Assembly (NCBI GenBank): GCA_009193035.1
Contig: SWDT01000001.1
Location: forward strand, 1,798,001 to 1,862,000
Origin: Halicephalobus mephisto
Lineage: Eukaryota > Nematoda > Chromadorea > Rhabditida > Panagrolaimidae
DNA: 64,000 nucleotides
Reading direction: 5' to 3'
The position numbers and the translations under genes are program-made. The notes below the pieces were generated by a model, which was not told the DNA's origin, did no database searches, and saw only the letters and a program-made list of their open reading frames with translations. Positions 22,660 through 36,356 of the stretch are shown piece after piece; the first letter of the stretch is position 1, and every line of letters starts with the position of its first letter.

Positions 22660-23630
22660 ATGTATATTTCATATTTTTCTTATTACTTCAAGACATTTCC
22701 ACAAGTTCAAACTTGTGGGGCTCCAGCTCTTCGAGTTGTTCAGTTAGATTCCCATGTTCTAGACAAGGAGATCCAGAGTTTTCTAGAGAAACAGCTGAAT
22801 GAACTCGTCTCTGAACTTCCGATCAGCTTTAGTGTTTTTTGGGGAAAACACATTGAGGAATTTAGATTACTTTTATCTGGAGTATTATGGAGTTACCGAC
22901 TACTAAAAGGATATTCTCCGGGTCAACAAATGATGGATATTGCTTACAGAACGTATCCTAGACGAGCCATTGTTTTGCACTTCCTTTTTGCCGTGGTTTT
23001 GCCTTATTTGGCGGCTAAGATTATCGATCGAATTAGAGACCGACGAAGGAAAGAACAATTGCAAAAAGTTATCAACTTTGGAAAGCTACTAGAATTCATC
23101 CATCACTTGAACTTTCTGAGAACGGGAGGATACTCTTCGATCTGGGAGAGAATTCTCAAACTCAAAGCAGAGTATACGACTCCCCCGACACTAGGTATGA
23201 ACTTTAGTAGATAAAAATACTTGAGGATATTGTTTTGCTAACACACTCATCTGCAGGTCTCATCAGCTTTACCACGTTGAACCGAGAGCTGTTATGGCAT
23301 AGCTATAGGGACTTGTTATTGTTGGCTTTGCCACTAGGCCAGACGGCTCGTCAGTTGTGGACTAGGTGGAGGATACGAAGAGCCACGAGACTTTCAAAAT
23401 CAGCAGGGATGAAACCGGATATGAAACCATTTTCGCCTTTGATCTGCAGTCGCTGTGATAAACCTGCAGTCGTACCAGTCCGCAATGAAGAAGCTGATTT
23501 CCAGAAAGAATGCGGACATATCTTTTGTCTTTACTGTTACGATTTCAATGTAGAGTGTCCAAAATGCGGATACTGGCCAATTAGAGGAAAAGAAACTCTA
23601 ATTAGAGGGATTATAAACTCCTTTAGATAA
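22660..23630 (+). CDS. prx-2: Peroxin-2, RING-finger peroxisome biogenesis protein
   Basis: Exons 22660-23194 and 23257-23630 (intron 62 nt, G / GT) give about 302 residues, matching the roughly 300 of PEX2. PEX2 forms the peroxisomal membrane RING ubiquitin-ligase complex with PEX10 and PEX12, which ubiquitinates the import receptor PEX5. The body begins APALRVVQLDSHVLDKEIQS, as in animal PEX2, and has hydrophobic membrane-region helices (FLFAVVLPYLAAKI; DLLLLALPLG). The C-terminus is a RING: C-x2-C (CSRC), then ECGHIFCLYCYDF, then CPKCG. The exact start is uncertain. I took the first in-frame ATG, but a T-rich tract ending CTTCAAG at 22694 could be an acceptor, making MYISYFSYYFK intronic. 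Confidence 0.9.
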
Positions 23631-23851
23631 TTTTTAAGATTTACTCTGGATTTGAAATGAAACTTTTACAAATTAGACCGGTTTGAATCTGTCCGAAGAA
23701 AACACATGGAGTTGTAAAAGCATTCGGCTGATTACATCACGGATACAAAATGTAACAATACCCAAAATGGGAGATAAGAAAGGAAATCCGCCATATTTTA
23801 TAAAATTAGCTTTCTTCTAAGTTCGTTCCAGATGAAATAATCGGAGTAGAA

Positions 23852-24119
23852 CTAGTGCTCATCTTTGACTCCATGAAATCCACTGACATTCATTGCAGAG
23901 GTAGCAACCATGTAGAGAATTCCCATAAGGACTATCAGAATTAAAACATTCACTAAAAGATTATCATAAATAGAATTATAACTGTGGGGAATTACCGCAA
24001 AGAATAATAGTATTCTTGTCAAAGTGAGCTTCCGCCGCCTCGACGATGGATTGACGGCGAGCAGATGCAGTTGAAGTTCGTCTCATAATGACAGGAGGAT
24101 CTGGAGATGTAGAATTCAT
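23852..24119 (-). CDS. Small single-pass membrane protein
   Basis: Two exons, 24119-23996 and 23952-23852, joined over a 43-nt intron (GTAATT...CTTTTAG; TGC G / TG AAT), encode 74 residues. The N-terminal half is charged and Ser/Thr-rich (MNSTSPDPPVIMRRTSTASA, then RRQSIVEAAEAHFDKN). One hydrophobic span follows (IILCVNVLILIVLMGILYMV), then a short tail ending GFHGVKDEH. The RRxS patterns (RRTS, RRQS) look like basophilic kinase sites. The topology suggests a tail-anchored protein with a short luminal end. I do not recognise a family. It converges with PEX2, with stops 222 nt apart. Confidence 0.65.
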
Positions 24120-27100
24120 TTTAAACAACATAAACAAAAAATATTACTTGAAAAACAGCCGGATCGAGTCCAGATGATCAGATTAGATTTTCTAACGTGT
24201 ACTGGATCGAGTGCCTGACTGATTGTCAACTGAAACTGTGCAAGCTTAGTAACGATGGACAGATTTTTTCCCGGTAAATAACCTTTGTATTTGTTATAGC
24301 CCGGGATTTAATTTGATCAAGCCGCGAGTTGAGAGACAAGGCAAACAAAATCTTATTCATATGCAAGTTAAATTTAAAGACAAGTTAAAAAATCCATTTG
24401 AAAAGATATCTTCCAGCAATAAATCCAAGACAGGGGATTTTAAAATGCACAAATGTCAACAATTCCCTCATGGGATGACAAGGGATTGCCTATCACCTTT
24501 GATCCACTGCTCTTTGTTACTAGCTTGATCAGTCTCCAGCAGCAGATAATGGTTTGGGAAAATCGTTTATCGAACCCGAGGATTGTCAAGTGATTTGACC
24601 ATCCGTCATAAAGAAGGACAAGGATCGAGTTTCAAAGATGTTGTGCAAAGAATTCTAACAAACAATGTTACATATTGTGTCAGGATTTTATAGATTGGTT
24701 AGTAATTGTCATTTTGGGATCTTGGAAGAACTTGAACGAAGAAATGATGAGGATAGCAACTAATCAGTCAAGAATTGATTATATGAATTAGAGTCCATCT
24801 TCCCTCGAAAGAAGACCTGCGGTCTGGGACATATTGACGACAAAAACGAGTTCTGCCATTTGACGATAAGGCCGTCTTTCCCGAAAGCTCACCTATAGTG
24901 AGTTTTTGCCTCATGTATCTTCTTCCTCTAGAACAACTGTCTTTCCACTGCTCAATAGCACGTAAAATGACGGCTTGGCAGTCAATTATCGTTTGATCCA
25001 GCTTCCGCATTCAAATGGTTTCAACAAAAGAAAGTACATCCAATCACAGATTGCTTTATTTACTTTTTTAGACATTCCGATTGAGTTAATTCTTAAAAAG
25101 AACAAGAGAAAGAAAAGACAAATTAATCTCCCAATCTGCTTATCGGTCATTCGTAGCAACTAATCCGTTAAACACGCACAATTCAGATCGAATCAGGTAA
25201 TTTGACGTGAAATACTGACTTGTAGACACCTTCATTCCCATCGAGAAGAAGTGTTCGGGAATACAATCCTCCAGTTTTGTCTCATTGTTCCAAAGCTTCT
25301 CTGTAAGCTTCTCCATTCATCTAAAAGGGTTCGGGGAGGACAAGAAAATCCTCGTGCAATCCTTGTTAAGTTGTCCTCGGTTCCCATTTCACTTTGGATT
25401 CGAAACCTTTTTTCAATTTATTCCCCTCAAAGGTGTTACTAATTCGTGAAGGGAAATTTCCGTTTACTCATCGTTCTCGGCTTAATTGGATGATCGATCG
25501 GGAACTGACGTCTTCTGTTTCCAATTGTTTTAGAGACGGACAAATAAGTACAGTTTGCACTGTTTCAACTTAGGGACAGGCAACTAAAGGAATAGAAAGG
25601 CTAACGGACGGTTCTATGAGAGCCACTCTTGTTTGCCAAGAATCTGACGACTGTCCACTAGATTGACCATTCCCTTTACCTAGCTTTATTTCCGATCTAA
25701 AAAGAAAATGGATCAGATACTCTTAGCAATGAGAAGGTATTTCATGTTCGTTTGGATTTTCTCTTTTTCTTTCATAATCCAATAACCCATGTTTTTCTGT
25801 TTTTTAATCTCTCCTACGAACCCCGATTTGGGTAGAATTGTTTCTTGTTCACTCATCGACACAAAACCTTTCGTAGCCACCGGCTAAGAAGAATAGTCTC
25901 CACATTGATTATTGAAAGGTTTGGTTGTTTTTTCTAGGTGTCCTCGATGGTCACCGTTTATCGACAAAAATTAGTCGACGATGGACGCGTGAAAGAAAGA
26001 CACGCATAGCCCAGATTGTCGAATCATTCAATTTTTAACTCGTGCGTTCTTTTATCGAAAAAGGCTACTGCCAAGGGCTTTTGATTCTCGCCTTTTGAGA
26101 ACTCTTCCCATATAATTTCGATTTTTATTTAATCTTTGATTTTATGTTGTCATTCTGAGTCATCTGCTAATCTGTTTTGATCACTTTTTGTAGGACTCTT
26201 CAGAGTTAAAAAGGTATTCTGATTTGTTTGGAGTATATGTACATGGTCCGAGGTTGACTCAAGCCTCAAGGACCTGCGGGTTTTTTGAAAAAACAGCTTG
26301 TCCCCTCTTGATCAGACAACTCTCTTTGTTCTTCTTGACCTTACTTTCGATTTTATTCATAGTCGATTGATATTAACCTTAATATGGCCCCCGTAGATCT
26401 TCTCTATCTATTCCTCTTTCCTAATTGACGATACCTCAGAAAAACAAGTTTCTCTGATCGGATGCCGGGGAAAACTAATCTTCTTTCGAAGTTGAAGCAG
26501 CTTGCTTTCATGATCCCATACTTCGGCGGTTAAAAGATTAGTCACTCCTTGCTTTCGTGTTCCTCACACCCGGAGGCTTTGCTTGACAGTACTTTGTTCT
26601 TTTTTTGTTTGGAGAATACGAAAGTCGGAGGTGAATGAGAACTCACCTTTGACCAGTTCTCTCACCTGACAGTTCCTATAAGTGGTTTCTCAAAAACCGC
26701 CTCCAAGATCTATCCGGATAATATTCCATATTCGGTATTCATTTCTCTGGATGTTTGGGAAAGTGTCTTTTTTTTAACGTTCCTTTTTTCTTATAACGTA
26801 GACGTTTTGTCCATTTGGGATCTCCCGCTTGTCGAGAACTCGCGCGGACCAATATTTTGATTTTTTTATTCTGACTGTTGGGACACGATTTTGGTCATTT
26901 TTTAATACAAACCTCTTACGGATCATCTTTCTGTAGGGGACAATTTGAACTTATTTCCGATAATTTTCCCACCGAAGGTCATTAATATGCTGAGTTATTT
27001 TTGCTTCCCGAAGCGAAAGTTTTTGGAATTTTCCCTTTATCCTGGGTACTTAAGTACCTATTGATTTAGTTTCGAAATCCAACTTCAAATGTAATTTTGA

Positions 27101-27921
27101 TCAACCTCTTCTCGTATATTTTTCCTTTCGTTGACAAATTAAATTTTATTCCTTTACTTTCGTCGAGAGTTCCTCCGTTGAGTCCGTTGGTCCTTCGCGG
27201 ACCTTGGCCAAATCTTCGCTGACGTGAACCATAAATGCAGTGAGTGACCAGTACGCCGACCTGAACTGCGAGCTGCTTGTCAAGTTGATCCTTGCCGCAA
27301 AACTAACTGACGACTCGCGACTGACCGTTTCATCTCCTGTTTACTCAAAACGCTCTGACTTCTCATTCCGTTGGCGCCTCTCACTTACTACCCTTACTAC
27401 TTCTTGAACTTCTTTAGCCCAAAAGTGGCGAGATTGAAAGCAAATTGTGAAAACATTTCCTCACTCATTAGCCCATTGTATCGTAACTTTTAACTCTCTT
27501 GTGTTTCCTTACAAGATTCGATCGATGGGATACTTTCCACAACACTTATAGTAACAACTTCTGCAATAATGATAGAAAATAAGAAAAAAATTCCAAAAGT
27601 TCTTTATTTTTGGATTGGTCTTGGAATGGAGTTCTACTTCTTCTTGAAAGCGGATGAATTCATTAAGAATTCGCGTTAGGAGTTCATTTTACGTTTCGTG
27701 ATTATTATGGTGAATAAGGTTCTTTATGGAAAAGTCAAGGATTAGGATTTCTTCATGAGACCAAATATTGACAAATCATATAAGTAAAATAATTTCAGTT
27801 TTTATTGGCAAGGAATGTTGTATAAGCCCAAGTGTTTGTCAGAACCTAGACCTTGATCTACAGTAAATAAGATTGGATTTGAGAACTTTCTTCGTTCCAA
27901 GACTGTCTACAGCACCTCGGA
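24120..27921. other. Intergenic, cadherin upstream region
   Basis: About 3.8 kb without a supported gene. ORFs of 60-80 codons occur on both strands but lack splice support and recognisable content. The region is less AT-rich than the 16-22 kb desert. It has several T-runs and probably holds the regulatory region of the cadherin, whose ATG is preceded by a CTACAG acceptor at 27907-27912. Confidence 0.5.
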
Positions 27922-30900
27922 ATGAGGATGCCAAATGTGAGGTGGCATTATTGCCATAGATGGCCTGTGCTGCTCTTCATTTGCTTTTCATTGTCTTTTG
28001 CTTCTGCTAACAATACGGGTGAAGTACAAGCAGATGAATCCAAAACACCTACTCCATCTTTATATTCGCCGGTGCTCAAGGTTGGAGAACGTTTAAGTTT
28101 TCAGGATTATAAAATCTTCAATTGCAGGTAAGATCAACAGAAGGTTACTTGCCTGAATTATCCGAAATCGGAACAACTGTTAGAATCTCTCCATCGCTTC
28201 ATGCAGATTCGCTGCAAATTCTCGTGGAAGATGCAGACTTGGTGCGTTTAGTTTACTTGAATTAAATCTAATAGTCACATTTTAGAAACCAGGAATGCCT
28301 GCAGCTATTTATCAATATGTTTTAACTGGTTATGGAGCTGAAAAGTTTGCAGTTGATCAGCGTGGGTACCTTTACTTGAACGACCCTGACATTGATGCTG
28401 ACATGAACTCTTCTACTTACCAGCTTCATGTTCAAGCGAGAGAAGTCGACACTGAACCCCTTCGAAGTTCTGAACCTATCTCTATTACAATCCACATAAT
28501 CGATGTTAACGACAACCCCCCGACATTTGATTCTCCTTTATACATGGCAAATGTCTCTGCGAGCGATCCAACAGAAAGGGTGGTCATAAAGGTGAAGGCG
28601 ACGGATTTGGATGCTGGCAAGTTTGGAAAGATCACCTACAGAATCGGCCAAGTGACCGGGGCTCCTTATCAAGTCTTCAAATACGATGATTACACGAATG
28701 AATTGAAGGCTACAGGTCCACTGACTCCAGGACAGCAGTATCAAGTTCTCCTGGAAGCTATGGATGGAGGTGGATTAATGGGGAAAACGATCATTCTAAT
28801 CACTGCTACTGATGAACAGTTCGACCCTTATTCTGCTGCTCATCTCGGGGCTGCTCTTGGAGCTGCTGCAGTCACTGCAGGTCAAAGTGTACTTTCTCCT
28901 CAACCGATTACCGGAGCTGTAGTTCCTCCTTTCCCTCAGACTATTCTTCCACAACCCATTTCGTCATCTCTGACAGATAATTCTATCACACCACCTCCAC
29001 TGCTACCCATTGTTCCGTTTACGTCTCCTGGACTTAGAAGAACTACAATTGAGGAGACTACTGAGCCCGTTCAGACTCTGGTTACAGAAATTAGTGAAGC
29101 CACTCCTCCCAGAGCCATTGTCGCGGTTCTTGGAGACGAAGAAACAAGGTCCAAGATTTACTTCATTATTGCTGATGGAAATGAAGACGAGAAGTTTGCT
29201 ATTGAGGAAGAAAAGTAGGTCTAAAGTCATGAGTAAAGTTAAGATTAAACTTTTTTAGGGGCAAAATTACTACAGTATCTGAGTTTGATAGAGAGCAAAT
29301 TGACATGTACACTCTTCAAATTGAAGCACGATCCAGATATCCTGATCAGGCCCTTTATTGGACTATCCTCCAAGTGGCCGTCACTGATGTGAACGATAAT
29401 GCTCCGGAATTCCTCGATCCCCAGCCTATTCACCTCCATCTTAGTGTTGATAGCTTGGATGCCTTTGATTCGAACATGGTTGTTGGGAGACTTCGAGTTC
29501 GAGATCTCGATGCTGACGACAATGGCAGAGTTACTCTCAGAATAGTCCCTCCTATGAATCGGTTATTCAAAATCAATTCTCAAGGAGAGATTTCTGTCAA
29601 CGAAGAATTCACAACTGAACATTTCGGAGACCATAAGCTAACTATAATTGCTACTGACCATGGAGATCCTCCTTTGGAGTCCAGAGCTGTAGTTACTGTG
29701 ACTATTGACGGAACCTTCATTACTCAAGCTACAGCTAGTCCAAATGAGGTAATTTATGAGGTTTTCACCAAAAGTTCATCTCTTTTTTCAGGTTATGAGT
29801 TACTCGGGTGAAGATCTGGGAACAGAAGATGAATTATCTTCTACCGTATTCACCAGAGCAACCTTCCCTCCAATGCAAACATTGGGTCCAAGAATTCCTG
29901 GAGTTTCTTCTTATCCTCACCCTATTCCAACGACGAAATGGATTTCTCAACCCAACACTTACTCCTCTGTCAGACCCTCTACAGTTGGCATGACGAAAGC
30001 TCCACTACCGACAATTCCGTTACCTGCTCCAACTCTGAAACCTCCTGAGCCTCATCCATCTCCACCCACTCAGAGGATTGCTCCGGTCTTCTCGACTCCA
30101 ATCTTGAATGTTATGGTTGAAGAAAACGAAAGCGAACTCGAATTAGCTACAGTCGAAGCTCATTATCCCGATGGACAATCTGGGACTATTACTTACGTCA
30201 TGCAAGCTGGAGATCCATCTCTTTTCTCCGTCAGCAGTTTCACAGGAACTTTAACTTTATTGAAACCCCTGGATGCAGAAGCAGACCAAGAATACGTCAT
30301 CAAAATCGGGACCGCTGAATCTGCAGCTCTAGCAGTTGACGAAACTCTTCCCCACACTGCTACTCTTACTATCAGGGTAATTGATGTGAATGATTGGATC
30401 CCTAACTTTGAAACAAATAACTATGCCTTTGCTGTCAACGCCAATACAGAGCCCGGAACTATTATCGGACAAGTTGCTGCTTTCGACCAGGATCGAGATG
30501 TAAATAATATCGTTTAATTTTCACGAAATATCACTTTTTTCAGGAACCAAACAACAAAATCCACTATCGTTTGGTTAACAATGATGGCATGGAAAAGTAC
30601 TTTGCAGTCAACTCCGACAATGGATTGATAACTCTCAACAGAGATGTCAAGGAGTTTGTCGGAAATCAAATTACTGTAGGGTTTGAGAGTTAAAAAACGT
30701 CTTACTGTTTCCAATTTTTAGCTTCGTGTTGAAGCCGCCGACGAAGGAGATCCTAGTCAATCCACCCAAGCTGTCGTTGTCGTTGATGTTGAGGCTTCTG
30801 AATCCGAAGTTATCCCGAAATCTGCAATTTCCAGCTCTACTCCGGAAAATGGAGCCATTCAATTTTCTCTTCGTAATTACACGTAATATTTGTTTACTTT

Positions 30901-32854
30901 TAGCTCCAAAAATATACGTTCTCTAGTTCCCTAGTTTTAATTAGATATTTAATCTCCTGTATAATGGTTCCATTACAGAGCCTCGATTTCCGAAGCTGTT
31001 CGTCCTCCACATCTTGTACAAGTCCTTACCGTATTGAATAAGCCTATTGATACTCGATTCATCATGTGCAGCATTATTTCCGGAAACTATCGAGGTTCGT
31101 TGTTGTATATCAGACAAACTAATTAGAAAGGCCACTTGAACAAAAGTTTCAAGACTGCAACTTTCCCTATTGCCATATGTTTATTGAAATTTTCCTTTAG
31201 GAGCATTTACAATATCTCCCGGAGCGGATGGTAACTGTGAACTTCGTACACAGATGACGTTGGACAGAGAAACAGTGGAAAGATATCTTCTCAATGTAAC
31301 TGTAACATCAGGGGAACAAACCGACTTTGCGTTAGTTTCAATTACAGTACTGGATGCGAATGACAATGCTCCGAGATTCATCTTCTCGAATGGCCTGGAT
31401 CTGTCAGTCTACTTTGCTGGAGTATCCTCCACTGCAGGTCCGTTCACTCGAATCCTAACTGTCAAGGCTGAAGATGCTGATCTTGGGAACAGTTCTCTCA
31501 TACAGTACGAGCTGGATCCTCTTGCTGTGGATTCAAAGTTCTTCACGATTGACAAGAACAATGGTGATATCTCGACGAGGCAGAGCATGGAGTTGATAGT
31601 TTCACGCAACAGGAAAAACTTCTTCGAGATGAGAGTAATTGCTACTGATTCTCCAATTAGTGGCCAGGCTCTCTCAGCGAAAGCCGATGTTATTATAAAC
31701 GTAGTTTCTGAACAACACAGGTTTGCAACAATTATGAAGGGCAGTCAACCACAGCAACTAAGAGCTCATGAAGATGATATAATCAAAGCATTAAGACAAT
31801 TTACTGGCTTGTGTACTCTCATTACTCTAGAAAGATTGGATGAAATTACTGACCCGTCGGAATCCATCCCTACTGTACGTGGCATCTGGTACGCAATCAA
31901 TCCATCGACAAAGAAGATTTGCAAGAAACAAGAGTTCAGAAAGCTCTTTGAGAATCCCACCATTGATATGATTGCTGGGAAATTGAAGCCCTGGTTCACA
32001 TTAGAGAAGATTCAAGAACATAGTGGAGCCAGTGCTTCTACTGGCAATAATGGGTATGATGGAGACTTTGATTTAGACAATAGCTGGTGGCCGAGTGATC
32101 TCAAAACAGCTTCCACCATCCTTATCTTCTTGGCCATTGGGATTGCTATCGTCGCTCTTTGTGGAATTTGCGCTATTTGCTACTACTTTACTCGTTACCG
32201 TCAGAAACAGTCTACTGTATACAACGCCCACCCAACTATCCATCAGATGCCCAAATATGGAGCCTTCTATCTCCAGGCAGGAGGTACTATCGAGAGAGAC
32301 AAGATCTATGAAACACAGGTTTGGAATTTAATGATCCGTAGAAAATCCTCAATTTAAATATACAGATGCTGGAGTTGCCCATTAGTGACGAGGATTTCAC
32401 GATGAAGAACAGCTCAATGCGTTCTAGTGCCAACGGTATTGGCAGACCTCAACCCCAGAGGAGAACCAATCAACATCGAGACGAGCCCTACGGTAGAGAC
32501 AGAGACGACACTCCTTCTGTAGGCCCTGGACATCATAGTCGGCCGCCTACGACGAATCGTCAGTACGGCCGTCAGCATTCTATCCATGACGAAGGTGACT
32601 TTTCCATCGAGGAGAGCATGTACGCCATCAACACTCCAGGGCGACTTGATCCTGTTACAAAGTAAGTTGTTAATTTTGAAATAGGGTGCTTGGAGCTTGC
32701 TTGGGATCTTAACTATGGCTTCAAGTGACGCTTTAAACGAATTAAAGACTGCTTCTGAATTGCTTTTTAAAGACAACTACATACGATGGTGATCCCCGCC
32801 CCAGATTACCCGGCAAGTGACTCATCTGACCATAGACGGAAGAGTTTTCTCTGA
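27922..32854 (+). CDS. Transmembrane cadherin with Pro-rich linkers and PCDH15/Cad99C-like juxtamembrane domain
   Basis: Exons 27922-28080, 28128-28241, 28286-29214, 29259-29748, 29792-30499, 30544-30675, 30722-30882, 30979-31094, 31201-32318, 32366-32661 and probably 32773-32854 join in frame to about 1,434 residues. A signal peptide ([17 protein letters not shown]) precedes cadherin repeats with calcium motifs [18 protein letters not shown], a weakened DVNDWIPNF and DANDNAPRF, plus DxD motifs such as DLDADDNG. Long Pro/Thr-rich linkers lie between repeats. Before the membrane, a domain with [20 protein letters not shown] and [13 protein letters not shown] resembles the membrane-adjacent domain of PCDH15/CDH23/Cad99C. 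The TM span is [20 protein letters not shown]. The Arg/Gln-rich tail contains [20 protein letters not shown]. If the last donor is not used, the protein stops at 32665. It acts at the cell surface in calcium-dependent adhesion. Confidence 0.9.
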
Positions 32855-34174
32855 AAACGGACTGCCTCAGATCCAACTCGCAAATCCGACAACCTTAAAT
32901 CATCAAGTGACGTGTTTCCATGACTATTTAATGCACATAAGATTATTAACATTTTCCTCTTGGTGTTCTGTGTTTCCTTAACACTTGTTCGTTTTGTTTA
33001 TATAAATTATTTTAATTTCATCCTTGAAATAACAACTTTAGATATCTCTATTGAGATAAAAAAGAAGAATCTACACCCATCGAACAATCAGAAGGAAAAT
33101 CACCAGAACAGACGTCAATATGTGTATCGACTACTCTGCGGTATTTCTTTTCTTCTCCCGTATAGACTCCAACTTTTTTAAAAGCTGCCTCATGTCCGGC
33201 AAATGTTTCGCTTATCTGATTTGTATCTGAAAGCTGTATTTTCCTAGAGAAATTTCTAAACTTAACGGTCTGATAAGCACTTTTATACCTAATGTGCGCA
33301 ACTTCCCCCATTAACCCTAGAATTCTGACCAAATTTTTCAAGATGCTCAAGTTACCTGTGAATCTGCCTTTTCTGAACAGTGTTCAGTCTTAGATATAAT
33401 GATCAAAGACGGTCTTGCAAGAGATTATTATTGTTTCTCCGTTGTCTCACTGTGTGTATTTATTCAACAAGTTAAATAAAGTTCCCTTAATAATTCTGTG
33501 GAAAATTACTGTGGACGGTTAACAACGTTAATTGTAATCAAGGGACTCCTGATATACAACAAATTAAATGTGATATTTTTAGAATAACCGGAACGCCTAA
33601 ATATTAAATAACAAGTGAAAATTGTAAACAGAATGGGAAAGCTACAAAGATTAGTCTGTAATAAGAATAAATAAGGAATTATGAGTAATGGAAAGGAAAA
33701 AATAACCCCTGCAATTAGTAAGCATGAAACTTGAAAGTGTGGACCCAAAAATAGAACGTGGGTAAAAAGTTAAAAAATAGCTAATTTTAACCAGCGAAAG
33801 ACTAATCTCGTGGTTGAAAAGTAAATCAGGGATTACTCGCAGTAAAACCAGCGTTCTTCATCTAGCAGTTATTTTCATTTTTATTTTATGAAACTACATT
33901 TCAATAGATTGTCTTAGTCCGACCCTGACTCATTCTTTGTCTGCAAATTTGGTTAATAGTCCTTTAAATAATATCAAAATAGAAGTGTATCAACAGGATT
34001 AAATAGTTATAACGAATAGATAAGAGGATAAATATTGAAAATAACTACTTAAAAAACTATATATAGTTGGGCAAGAATGATTGAAAATGTACTAAAACAA
34101 ATTGTGTATTCAAATGAAAAATAAAGCATCTATTTCGATATTTCAATCGGCTAAATTTTAAATGCCTCCGGAAT
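32855..34174. other. Cadherin 3' UTR and intergenic
   Basis: The cadherin poly(A) signal AATAAA at 33475-33480 implies a 3' UTR of about 0.6 kb. The rest is AT-rich with no supported gene before the stop of the minus-strand SET gene. Confidence 0.55.
33475..33480 (+). terminator. Poly(A) signal AATAAA of the cadherin gene
   Basis: First canonical AATAAA downstream of the cadherin stop, in an AT-rich tract. Confidence 0.5.
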
Positions 34175-36356
34175 TCATTTTTTGAAAGCACGTTTTTTCT
34201 TCTTGAGCTCCTTTCTCCGGGCACGGGTCGGGCATTCTTCCTCACAGCTCTCATTGGCAGATTCTTCGGCACAATGAACACAAGAAGGAATCCTTACCTC
34301 GCTGGGCCAATGAACAAATATGTCAAGAGTGATCTAAAGAGGCATACGAATTTAATCTCTGATAAAAGAATCTACCTCATCTTCAGTATCAATGTCAGTC
34401 TTGGCTTGAACAAAGAAGTAGACTTTCTCGTCAACGATTCCGTGATGGAGAACGCAGTTGGGACGACAACTGAAGCGAATTTCAGTTCCGACGTTATGGG
34501 AACGATGAGTAGCCTGGAGAGCAATGGGGCTTTCATCAATTAAGCCACTGAAATTGAGTTTATTAGCTAATAAAGATTGTTTAAAAACCACCTGTAGTAA
34601 TAAGTGTTGTCCATAAAGAAAACATCTTTGGCAACCTCTGCATAAGCATGCATCCCAAGGACGACTTCTCCAGCACGGATTGAACTGGCGGCAATGAGTC
34701 TTCCTTCAGTTCCCTTCTTGACAAAAGCCAATTTGAGTTTTCTTTTACTCATCAAACTGGCCAATCTAGTGTTTCCAGAATTGTAGTTCTTCTAGAATTA
34801 CTTTTTATTTTAAAATGATAGAAATAAGATTAAAAACTTACAGATTTCATCTTAAGCTGAATATACCCAGAGAGTTCAACAGGATTGGAGTAACGCTGAT
34901 CGAGAGTCAGGTACTCTGGTCCTAGAGGAGCACAATCATAAGAAGAATCAGAAAGAATCAAGTTTTCTCCTTGACGACAAGAAAAGCAAGTAGACAATGT
35001 GTCCAACTTTTGATGTTCAGTCTGTGAAATATAGAATATTTCATCGCATGTGTCACAAATCTTCTTAATATTTAAATAAATAGCGTTGGGAGATTCAGAG
35101 GAAATGATTTTTTTCATGATAGATCTGGTGATAATACCTCCAATTCTCTCTTCCTGAGAAATCGATTTAGACTCCTTGGCAATTAAAAGTTTCGACTCCC
35201 CGAGATTGTTGACAGATGATGACTTATCATCAGGTTCAAGATGAGTAAAAACATTTTCCCCTATTTCTGCAAAGGATTCCTGATTAACAGACTCTGAAGA
35301 CAATGAACTAGTAAGAGGAGATATTAATTTTGCTTTTTTCTCAACACCAGCTTTGATACAAAGAGTTTTATTCCGACGTTTACCAGTAGAAGGATTATTA
35401 TCATTCAACTTCTCCCCAAGAACATCGTTGTTCTCCTTAGCTTGATTGTCGATATTGAAAACAACAGCGAACTCATCTTCGAAATAAACTTCAGTATTAG
35501 CTTTCTGCTTTGATGAGATGAATATCTGCATCTGGAAGTTATCAACGGGATCAACCGCAACTGGTTTTTCTCCAAGATTACTTTGAATTGTCTCTTCTTT
35601 GGGTTTTTGAACTTCTATCTCACTCTTTCGCTTCGCCTTCAAAATTCTTTCAAGTTTCCATTTAATAACAGATTTGGTAGGAATCGGATTGGGCTGATTT
35701 GGAATTTGGATTTGGGATTGGGTGTGTAGGTTGAGCTTTAATTCTGAAGAAACCTTAGACTGAATCGCTGATTCAAGTTGGATTTTCTGTTGTAGTTTCT
35801 CTTGAATATCCTTTTGAGCTGTGAGATTTGATTTTAGGGTATGCTGTGGGAGGAAATTTATTTCAGATGACTTTCCTTCGAAGTGAACCACTGGAAACGA
35901 AGAAAAGAAGCCGGTATTGGGATTCGAGATGCTTTTGCAAGGGGTAGAAATTTCCGAATTCCATTTTGGAAGACTGGAAGTCAAAGGTTGAATTGAGGGG
36001 GTAGATGTTGAGAACATTCCATTTGCTAATCTGAACTCCTTCTCGAAATTGAATTTGTCTGGAGAAATTAAACTGACCGGAGCCAAAGATTGCTGATGTT
36101 GGAGTAAGTATTGAATGTTAAAAGAAGAAAGCGAAAGAGGAGACTGAAGAGGTGGATGGATAGAACTACCTGGAATAAGTTCAAATTTTGGGGAATCAAA
36201 GAGTGTTGTTTGATCATTGAAGTAAAAGTGTTGTTGAAGAACCGTGGGATTAAAGATACCAAGTGAAGGAGTGGAGTTCAACAACGAAGAATAGGAGTTC
36301 AGTTGGTTTACTGAAGGCATTGCATGTCGAGAGGATGAAGCAGATGTCGAAGACAT
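34175..36356 (-). CDS. SET-domain protein with a long disordered N-terminus
   Basis: Exons 36356-34842, 34791-34592, 34547-34376 and 34333-34175 join in frame to about 681 residues. The SET domain fills the C-terminal third: EGRLIAASSIRAGEVVLG, then NVGTEIRFSCRPNCVLHHGI (equivalent to the NxxRFxNHSCxPN core), then VYFFVQAKTDIDTEDEITL and a cysteine cluster (CVHC...CEEEC) like a post-SET zinc site. SET proteins methylate histone lysines. The class (SETD5/MLL5-like versus other) is not settled by eye. The N-terminal 400 residues are Ser/Gln/Pro-rich and low in complexity. A C-x2-C pair (CDTC...CFSC) precedes the SET domain. The open frame extends upstream to 36472, where a GTGTTTAG acceptor sits, but the first ATG in frame is at 36356. 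Confidence 0.75.

Noticed and set aside
24313..25442. Several 60-80 codon frames on both strands
   Set aside because: None shows a signal peptide, domain or in-phase exon partner.
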